Source of the DNA: Portulaca oleracea
Lineage: Eukaryota; Streptophyta; Magnoliopsida; Caryophyllales; Portulacaceae
DNA: 64,000 bases
Assembly: GCA_029582165.1 (NCBI GenBank)
Contig: CM055876.1
Coordinates: 22,964,817 to 23,028,816, forward strand
Direction of reading: 5' to 3'
The position numbers and the translations under genes are program-made. The stretch's first letter is position 1, and each line of letters opens with the position of its first letter. Positions 56,290-64,000 of the stretch are shown here, in pieces. The notes beneath the pieces were generated by a model that worked only from the letters and a program-made list of their open reading frames with translations, did not search any database and was not told the origin of the DNA.

Positions 56290-56863
56290 TTTTTGGATTT
56301 TTAGATGTTAATATACTGAATTTTTGGGGTCCTGGACAATAATGCACTGAACTTTGACCTTGGACAATAATGCATTGAACTTTGAGGGGTGTTGGACAAT
56401 AATGCACCCGGAACGATTTCGATGGTGGCTAACTTGATGACGATCTTACGTGGCAGGCCGAGAAGATAAATTGGCTAAATAATATCTAAATTTATGACAT
56501 GTCGGCTATCTACACAAGCAAATATGATTTTATACAACTACAACAATAATTTCTCAACGAAAATACGTTTAAGCAAATGTGATTTATGTTTTTTTTTTTT
56601 GTACTCGTTTCAAAGTTGATTCCCTTTGCTTATGTGTAGATTAGCTGACATATCATAAATTTAAATATTTTTGGGCCAATTCATCTTCTCCACTTGCTAA
56701 GTAGGATTATCACTGAGTAAACCATTGTCGGAATTGTTTTAGGTGCGTTATTGTTCAACACCCCCAAAGTACAGTGCATTAATTATTGCATGTCCAAGGT
56801 CAAAGTTCAGTGTATTATTGTCCAACACCTCAAAAGTTCATTATATTAAAATCCAAAAACCCT
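56290..56863. mobile_element. Foldback-type repeat, family D copy 2
   Basis: Ends TTTTTGGATTTT and the same motif inverted. The arms carry three or more spaced copies of 'ggacaataatgca' in each orientation. Arms and part of the centre match 38351-38595. Confidence 0.7.
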
Positions 56864-57157
56864 TATTTTTTCAAATAGGGGTAAATGAGATTATTTAATA
56901 TTTTTCCCCTCCCTTCCCCTCTCATAACCCCAATCTAAACATACTGTTAATCAAGGTGATTATACATAAGCTCAAGTGATTAGATGAAAGTTAAGGTAAT
57001 GAAGATATAGAGATGGGTAAACTAGAGGAGTGGCAATGGCCCATGGCATGTGATAAGTCCCTACATGGAACTACAAAGAGCTTTACACGCAAGTTTATTT
57101 AACGCTTTCCCATCCCTACGTTTCCTCCATCCCTAAGAAATAACAATCCCCTTTAAC

Positions 57158-57159
<2 letters not shown>

Positions 57160-57202
<43 letters not shown>
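57160..57202 (+). repeat. (ATT)n microsatellite
   Basis: About 14 uninterrupted ATT triplets. Confidence 0.95.
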
Positions 57203-57205
<3 letters not shown>

Positions 57206-57816
57206 ATCTACTCCATCTCCCCCATCTTTGTATGCATCTGTATCCAACAATCTATTTTAATTAATTACCTCTTCAGTTTAATCGTCTAATTAATTACAGA
57301 TTATACAATTTGATTAAACATTGCGTATGGGTTGGGAATCTGGATCTCAGAGTAAGACCCGGGCTTTTCTTTTAGTAACCATTATCTTACTATGCTCAAT
57401 TTTAAAAAGGTGTTCAAGGTGTCAATAAACTGCTACATATTTCTCAATCCCACAAAAAGAAACACACATTGCTTAACTTAATTGGATGGATGATTAAAGT
57501 TATGTTATTTAGAGTGATAAGTTAGGTTTATTCTTACCTAATCTTAGCTTACCTTACTTGATTCCTTAAAAAATACTAGTATTCAAACCAAAATCAAAAT
57601 TTTATCCTTACCTTTCATTTCCCTATCTTACTAAACCTAACTTAATCCTACTACTCTAAAGAATAGGACCTAAGGTATGATGAATGATCTCCTAATACGT
57701 ATCTTAGCCACTCGATTAAATGATCATCTATGTAAATGCATTTGACAAATTGGGCTTATTTCATTTCAATTTTGATTCAAACTTAGGCTTGTTTAATTTG
57801 TCAAATTTGAACATCA
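57203..57816. other. Intergenic DNA, no gene seen
   Basis: AT-rich flank of the copia insertion with no supported feature. Confidence 0.55.
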
Positions 57817-57821
57817 AACAT

Positions 57822-58391
57822 TGTTAGAGAAAAGTAAGTAGCAAGGTAACAGCGGAAGCGAATAATAGAATCGAGATGAAGAATATTACGACAAAATTTA
57901 GGAATGAAAAATAAGCGATAAAATCAAACACCAGAATTACGTGGGAAACCGAAGAACTCGGAGAAAAACTCACGGACGGCGACAGCCAGAAAATAATCCA
58001 CTATGAGAAAGGAGGAGTACAACCTGATCACTATCACAGGGTGTGATGCGATCCACAAAGGAGATTACAATAACAATCTCTCAACACTCAACTCACAATC
58101 TCTCAGGATACACTGGGGAAAATATTGGTGAGACCCCTTTCTCCCTCAATATTTTCTCTCTCTCTCTAGCTCTCTGTGTTTTCTGATGATATTTTTTGGT
58201 GGAGAAACATGCACCCTATTTATAGGAGAACTCCTATAACCTAACTTGACTCCCACTCCAAATAGATTTAGAATCTAATACAATTAGGAAACCCAACACA
58301 ATAAGGAAACCTAAATAATATCCTAATACAATTAGGAAACAAATAATTGTGAGATCAAGAGATTTGGTGATTTTAGGACACTTTCCTAACA
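57822..58391 (-). repeat. 3' LTR of the minus-strand copia element (570 bp)
   Basis: TG...CA ends; TATA-like CCTATAAATAGG reads on the minus strand at about 58211-58222. Confidence 0.93.
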
Positions 58392-58404
58392 AACTCCACC
58401 TTGG
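58392..58404 (-). other. Polypurine tract of the minus-strand copia element
   Basis: CCAAGGTGGAGTT reads on the minus strand directly before the 3' LTR. Confidence 0.85.
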
Positions 58405-58493
58405 ACTAAAAATCAACGAATCATCGGTCCAGATAAACATCTTGACTGTCGCCATCAACACGCCCCTCCGCAGGGCGTGGCCCCGCAGGGCTC

Positions 58494-59039
58494 TCACATG
58501 CTTAGAACACCAACTAAGTCCAAACAATGTTCGAACTTAGCTATAGATAGAGGCTTGGTTAACATGTCTGCAGGATTATCAGAAGTATGAACCTTCTTCA
58601 CCACGATCTCGCCTGCAGCAACTGTATCTCTGATGAAGTGATACATGATGCTTATATGCTTGGTCTTCGAATGATAAGTGTCATTCTTTGTCAGATGTAT
58701 AGCACTCTGACTGTCTGAATAAACCACAGTCTCGCCCTGTGGTACTCCAAGCTCCATGACCAATCCCCTCAACCAGATGGCCTCCTTCACTCCTTCCGTT
58801 GCAGTAATATATTCAGCCTCTGTAGTAGACAAGGTTGCTATAGATTGAAGTGAAGCTTTCCAAGATATTGCTCCTCCACACATGACGAACACATACCTTG
58901 AAATTGAGCGTCTCCTATCCAGATCTCCACCATAATCAGCATCAACATAACCTGCAACATCAGACGTTGCAGCACTACCTCTATCATACAGGATGCCCTT
59001 CTCCAAAGTACCCTTCACATAGCGAAGGATCCACTTCAC
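58494..59039 (-). pseudogene. Copia RNase H domain
   Basis: An open stretch of 181 aa with [56 protein letters not shown] and a normal-looking C-terminus. These are the RNase H motifs of Tork/Tnt1-like copia pol. It is separated from the RT stretch by a disruption at about 59040-59131. Confidence 0.88.
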
Positions 59040-59130
59040 TCCTTCCCAATGCTCCTTCCCGGATTACGTATATCTACTCACCACACTAAGCTGCGTGGGA
59101 CAGTCAGTCTAGTACACACCATAGCCTACA

Positions 59131-59907
59131 TCAAACTACCAATTGCACTAGCATAGGAATATTAGACATCCTCCTTACCTCCAAATCAGATTTAGGGCTT
59201 CTCACGCATAACTTGAAGTGTGCAGCTAAAGGAGTTGAAACTGCTTTACAGTTTCTCATGTTGAATCTGTCAAACACCTTCTCCAGATATTTCTTCTGAG
59301 ACAAGAACAACTTCCCTGCCTTTCTATCCCTTTGGATCTCCATGCCCAAAATCTTCTTCGCTGCTCCGAGGTCTTTCATCTCAAACTCCTGGTTGAGTTG
59401 AGATTTCAGCTTCTTTATTAGTGACATGTCCATGGAGGCAATCAACATGTCATCCACATACAATAATAAATAAATGAAAGACCTTTCTTCAAATTGCCTG
59501 TAGTACACACAATTATCATAGTGACTTCTTATGTACCCTTGCCCTATCATAAACGTATCAAACCTTTTGTACAACTGCCTGGGTGCCTGTTTAAGTCCAT
59601 ACAAGGACTTCCTTAATCTGCATACCTGTTCCTGTTTACCAAGAACGATGAAACCCTCTGGCTGCCTCATATATATTTCCTCCTCTAACTCGCCATGGAG
59701 GAAAGTTGTCTTGACATCAAGTTGCTCCAACTCCAAATCAAATAGAGCAACAAAGGCAAGCAAGGTGCGGATCGACGTATGCCTCACGACTGGCGAGAAT
59801 ACTTCGTTGTAGTCGATTCCTTCTTTCTGGTTGCAACCCCTTACCACTAATCTGGCCTTCCACCTTGCACTTTCTACACCAGGGATACCTTCCTTTCTCT
59901 TGTACAC
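59131..59907 (-). pseudogene. Copia reverse transcriptase domain
   Basis: 258 aa: ARWKARLVVRGCNQKEGIDY, EVFSPVVRHTSIR, QLDVKTTFLHGELEEEIYM, CRLRKSLYGLKQAPRQ and the catalytic LLLYVDDMLIA. The common FLHG and YVDD boxes are intact. A frame break lies just upstream, near 59900-59950. Confidence 0.9.
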
Positions 59908-60529
59908 CCACTTCAGCGAAGAGCTCGCCGCACTTTAGGCAACTCACATAGCTCCCATGTATGATTTTTCTGCAAACTCTCCATCTCCTCTTGCATAGCT
60001 CCTATCCAATTTGAGGCATTCGGACAAGAGATGGCCTCCTGATAGGTAGAAGGTTCAGCACCTTCAGGAGTCTCCTCTGCAACACTCGGCATAAGCAATC
60101 ATAGCATCATCTTCTTCAAGATATCGCACGGTCTCTCGATCTCCCTCCCGGGCGATCCCTAGCAATGCATGGTTGTTCCTCCACCGAGGAACATTCGTCT
60201 CAATCTTAGGCTCATCAACTGAGTTGGTTCAGAGCATCGATGGTTGCTCGATTGCAGTTCCAAAGACTCCACCTCGAGCTGCTCCACCTCGAACACCATT
60301 CTTCCTGCATCCTTCTCACGATTTCTGCATCATCGGAAGTACGGTAGATTCCATTCCGGATAACATAGCGGTTTCATTAAAGGTTACATCTCTAGTGAAT
60401 AACTTTCATCAAATCAGACACCACATTCTATATCCCTTAGACTCGGACGTAATCTAGAAACATGCATTTAATGTACTGGGAGATGACTTCCCATCATTCA
60501 CATGGACATATACAGGACATCCAAAATTC
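59908..60529 (-). pseudogene. Decayed integrase C-terminal and linker region
   Basis: Only fragments of copia sequence (such as PSTYQEAISCPNASNWIGAMQEE before RT) are readable, in mixed frames. Stops and indels prevent a continuous product. Confidence 0.65.
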
Positions 60530-61600
60530 TCAAATTAGAATAATTAATCGATTACTGTCCATACTTCCTCCGAATTTGGTATTCGATAGAGGCATGAGGT
60601 GATCTGTTCGGGTAGCGAGCGGTGATATCACCTGCCGAGCGATTTGTTCTTCCAAAGCCTGCATTCGAGCATGCGTGGGCTTTCTCAAGAGTGTCTGTTG
60701 ATTCTCGGCTACCCCGTTTCTTTGAGGCTTACCCACCAAGGTTCGATGCCTCGCAATCCCACTCCTCGCGATTGATAAATTAATCAACAAACTCCAACCC
60801 ATTATCGATCCCGAGTTTCTTAATTTTCCTGCTGTCAGTTTCTCCACCAAAGCTTTGAACTTCTTGAAATATGAGAATGCCTCATTCTTGTGCCGCAGGA
60901 AATAAACCCAAGTCTTCCTCGAGAAGTCATCCACGAATGTCAACATGTAGCGCTTGCCACCCAGTGATGGCACTCTAGCAGGACCCCACAAATCTGAATG
61001 AATATAATCAAGGATCCCTGCTGTTGTATGTTTAGCCCTTGAAAAGCTAACCCTCTTCTGTTTCCCGTAGACACAGTGATCGCAAAACTCCAACTTGCCG
61101 ATCTTTGCGCCTTCAAGGTATCCCTTCTTGCTCAACATTGACATTCTCTTCTCGCCCATGTGGCCTAGTCTCATGTGCCACAGTTTTGTGCTGTCGGACT
61201 CATCAAGATTTAGGACTGCCGCTGCAGATCCTGTCACTGTAGACCCCTGCAGGATGTATAGACTGCCCTTCCTGATTCCCTTCATAAGAACCATGGAACC
61301 CCTGCACACTTTCAAAACACCATCTTCTCCTTTGTACCTGCAGCCGTTAGCTTCAAGAGTACCCAAAGAAATTAAATTTCGAGTCATGTTAGGGATATGA
61401 CGAACCTCCTTGAGAGTTCTAACGATGCCATCATGAGTCTTGATTTTGATGCTACCGATTCCTGCAACCTTGCAGGCTGTGTCGTTACCCATGACTACGA
61501 CCCCGGTGTCAACACTCTCATAAGACTCGAACCAGTCCTTATGAGGACACATATGATAGGTGCACCCCGTGTCAAGAACCCACTCATCTCTAGCTATCCT
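60530..61600 (-). pseudogene. Copia protease and integrase N-terminal/core region
   Basis: The protease site WVLDTGCTYHM reads at about 61558-61590, just upstream of the open stretch 61552-60530. Then come the integrase zinc motif (LWHMRLGHMGEKRM...FCDHCVYGKQ) and the core start (HSDLWGPARVPSLGGKRY). Around 60780-60840 the frame shifts, so the second catalytic aspartate region is out of frame. RHRTLVGKPQRNGVAE marks the return to frame. Confidence 0.82.
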
Positions 61601-61759
61601 ACTCTAGGTGGTAGCCAAGGCATCATCCGTAACTACAAACCCATCACCATCTGACTCGGACTACTGCATTGAGGTACTTGAGTTTGGTGTGATTATCCTT
61701 ACCCTCCCGCTCGGGTCTCTCTGTTTTGCCCAATGCCTCTCTCTATATGCCCCATCTTA

Positions 61760-62515
61760 CTACAGAGTTACACTTCTTATTCTTGTGAGGATTCCTAAAC
61801 TTTGAGTGTTTAGACCTCCCTCTAGACAGTTTCCCTTACGTTCAGTATTTCTACCCCTTACAACCATAACATCACCACCCTGGTCATCACCATCGGTATC
61901 AAGTTTCTCCTTAGACAGTAAACTAGCCTTTACTTCACTAAGGTTAAGGTCACCACGATTCCCATACAACATGATTTCCTTAAATTGTTTATGTGATGCA
62001 GGTAGGGCAATTAAATGAAAAGCCTTATCCTCATCAGTGTGTTTTATATCCATTGATTCCAATTCAGTAATAATAGAATCAAATTCACTAAGATGTGCCT
62101 GAATAGAAGTACCTTGGGGCATCTTCAACCTGTAGAATTTCTCCTTCATTCGGTACTTGTTTGCACGACTCTTCGACATGTACAACTTTTCCAGTTTGAT
62201 CCAGAGCACCCGAGGTTTCTCGATATGTATCACCTCTCTCTGAATGTGCTCTGCCAAACACAGCTGAATCCCTGCCAGAGTCTTATCTTCAAGCTTCTTC
62301 CACTCCCTTGGAGTCAGATTCCCCTTGATATCCTTCTGGAGTTTTTTGAATTCATCATCGCTCATTGTCGCATCAGTCTTCGTGTCGGGATACTCAATTA
62401 CATCCCATAACCCGTGCTGAATCAGGACCGCCTTCATCTGCAGTCTCCACATAGTAAAACTCCTCGTTCCATCAAATTTTGGAATATCGCACTTCATGAT
62501 TGAAGCCATCTCCAC
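61760..62515 (-). pseudogene. Copia gag, truncated before its zinc knuckle
   Basis: 251 aa, starting with ATG at 62515: FDGTRSFTMWRLQMKAVLIQ, then the 'KLYMSKSRANKYRMKEKFYRLKM' segment and the central helices of the copia gag domain (UBN2 type). The frame ends at 61760, where the zinc knuckle would be expected, so gag-pol is not continuous. Confidence 0.86.
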
Positions 62516-62518
62516 CTT

Positions 62519-62530
62519 GCTCTGATACCA
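62519..62530 (-). other. Primer binding site (iMet type) of the minus-strand copia element
   Basis: TGGTATCAGAGC reads on the minus strand, 2 bp inside the 5' LTR. Confidence 0.92.
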
Positions 62531-62532
62531 CT

Positions 62533-63104
62533 TGTTAGAGAAAAGTGAGTAGCAAGGTAACAGCGGAAGCGAATAATAGAATCGAGATGACGGATATTAC
62601 GACAAAATTTAGGAACGAAAAATAAGCGATAAAATCAAACACCAGAATTACGTGGGAAACCGAAGAACTCGGAGAAAAACCCACGGACGGCGACAGCCAG
62701 AAAATAATCCACTATGAGAAAGGAGGAGTACAACCTGATCACTATCACAGGGTGTGATGCGATCCACAAAGGAGATTACAATAACAATCTCTCAACACTC
62801 AACTCACAATCTCTCAGGATACACTGGGGAAAATATTGGTGAGACCCCTTTCTCCCTCAATATTTTCTCTCTCTCTCTAGCTCTCTGTGTTTTCTGATGA
62901 TATTTTTTGGTGGAGAAACATGCACCCTATTTATAGGGAGAACTCCCTATAACCTAACTTGACTCCCACTCCAAATAGATTTAGAATCTAATACAATTAG
63001 GAAACCCAACACAATAAGGAAACCTAAATAATATTCTAATACAATTAGGAAACAAATAATTGTGAGATCAAGAGATTTGGTGATTTTAGGACACTTTCCT
63101 AACA
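62533..63104 (-). repeat. 5' LTR of the minus-strand copia element (572 bp)
   Basis: Matches the other LTR apart from a handful of changes, including two extra bases at the 'tatagggagaactccctata' word near the TATA box. Confidence 0.93.
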
Positions 63105-63327
63105 AACATCAATGTCGCATCTGAATTAAAACCATCTAGCTAAATTCATATTTTATGCTAATTGTATATTCTTTTTTTTTGGAAAAAATAGTAAATAATA
63201 ATCCATCTAGCTAAATTCATATTTTATGGTAATACCTTAAATTAGATAACTAAATACATTAGATAGTGAAGTGGCAGAGGAACAAGTAGAATATGGAATT
63301 TGAATGAGCTTGGTTGCTTAATTATTA

Positions 63328-63517
63328 CTCCCTTCATTCCTTAATAATATCACATTTTAATTTTGGATAGATTTTAAGAAAATAGTATTGGAATGATAAA
63401 AGTAAGAAATAAATTTAATAAAAATGCCAACAATGTTGTATTGAAATTACAATGCGACAGATATATATGAAAAGTAAAAAATTAATTGAAGTGACAAATA
63501 TTGAGGAATGAAGGGAG
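63328..63517. mobile_element. Stowaway-type MITE (190 bp)
   Basis: Starts CTCCCTTCATTCCTTAATA and ends TTGAGGAATGAAGGGAG between TA dinucleotides. Confidence 0.8.
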
Positions 63518-64000
63518 TAATTTCTTGGTACATCATATCGATCATACAATTGCTATGGAATTGGCAGCTTGATTCTGTGTACAGCTGTGATTCTTAGAAT
63601 TATAATGTTTGGAATTGGTTGAGTCAGTTGCTTAATTATTCAAAAGGAGATGATACTGATTATACATACATTCTTTTCCGGATTCTACAAATAAAAACAA
63701 AAGGTGTTTAATTAGTTAGTTTGAGTTAGGTCAATCATACAAAGATCAACAGCCAACAACCATAGTCCAAGATTCGTCATGCCAAAAAATCCTGCATCTT
63801 ATATTATTAGCTACATTATATTAACAACTGCCATCAAGTATCATTATTTAAGTGTTTTGTCCATAATAAGACCGCAAAAAGAAGCTTATTAAGCGATTAA
63901 TCAACGCTTAAAGTTTGTGATTGCTAGGGTTTATGGTTTTTGGCTCCACGTGGCGGTTATCTATTGCATCAATTAATCCTTGATTAAGTATAGATAAAGG
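63518..64000. other. Intergenic DNA to the window end, no gene seen
   Basis: AT-rich, with no supported ORF, RNA gene or repeat. Confidence 0.5.

Larger units (their letters stand above)
55958..56946. mobile_element. TIR element with TTA flanks, containing a foldback insert
   Basis: Ends CAGTCTGTTTGG and, inverted, CAGTATGTTTAG, flanked by TTA (55955-55957 and 56947-56949). GGGGA repeats at the left are mirrored by CCCCT words near the right end. The centre is interrupted at 56290-56863. Confidence 0.7.
57822..63104 (-). mobile_element. Ty1-copia LTR retrotransposon (Tork/Tnt1-like), full length but broken
   Basis: LTRs of 570 and 572 bp start TGTTAGAG and end CCTAACA, flanked by the exact 5-bp duplication AACAT (57817-57821 and 63105-63109). 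The iMet-type PBS and the PPT are in place on the minus strand. Order along the minus strand is gag, protease, integrase, reverse transcriptase, RNase H, which is the copia order. Frames are interrupted between gag and protease, within integrase and before RT. The LTRs differ at only about six or seven positions. Confidence 0.94.

Overview
The window is plant nuclear DNA, almost certainly a eudicot. It has three intron-rich genes with canonical GT-AG introns, a nuclear tRNA-Met with an intron, and intergenic DNA packed with plant transposons: Ty1-copia, Ty3-gypsy, LINE, and Stowaway, Harbinger, hAT and Mutator-type MITEs. I cannot fix the species from sequence alone. The genes look intact, and most of the rest is layered transposon debris.

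Region 1 (1-8.1 kb): two Stowaway-type MITEs, then a ten-exon plus-strand gene (CDS 2128-6311, 446 aa). It encodes a DNase I-like endonuclease/exonuclease/phosphatase (EEP) protein whose fold is interrupted by an EF-hand pair. Small MITEs and SINE-like pieces sit in its introns and downstream.

Region 2 (10.1-17.6 kb): a gag-only Ty1-copia element with its target duplication preserved. Its 5' LTR is split by a 3.8-kb solo LTR from another retrotransposon, and its 3' LTR is split by a 973-bp Harbinger-like element. Both insertions have perfect target duplications.

Region 3 (18.7-26 kb): a Stowaway-like MITE carrying a second Stowaway and a complete 6.3-kb Ty3-gypsy element. The gypsy LTRs are nearly identical, its reading frames are broken, and its integrase ORF runs into the 3' LTR as in the CRM clade. 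A second MITE-in-MITE follows.

Region 4 (26.4-30.2 kb): a five-exon gene for a membrane-tethered NAC transcription factor (674 aa, one C-terminal transmembrane segment).

Region 5 (30.7-40.2 kb): nested MITEs, a decayed LINE (reverse transcriptase end, zinc motif, RNase H, poly-A) split by unrelated sequence, an LTR-like remnant, a (TA)n tract and hAT/Harbinger/Stowaway MITEs.

Region 6 (40.5-49.6 kb): an 18-exon gene for plastid bifunctional aspartokinase/homoserine dehydrogenase (914 aa), which catalyses two steps of the aspartate-family amino-acid pathway. A tRNA-Met(CAT) gene lies about 1 kb downstream on the minus strand.

Region 7 (50.7-64 kb): intergenic DNA with several MITEs, a foldback element inside a larger TIR element, and a full-length but broken minus-strand Ty1-copia element (57822-63104) with target duplication AACAT.

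The three genes show no functional link to each other. No new multi-gene system is visible. The most notable signals are the nested-transposon stratigraphy, a repeated insertion site inside one MITE family, the gag-only copia element, the EF-hand insertion in the EEP fold, and a possible membrane-free NAC isoform.
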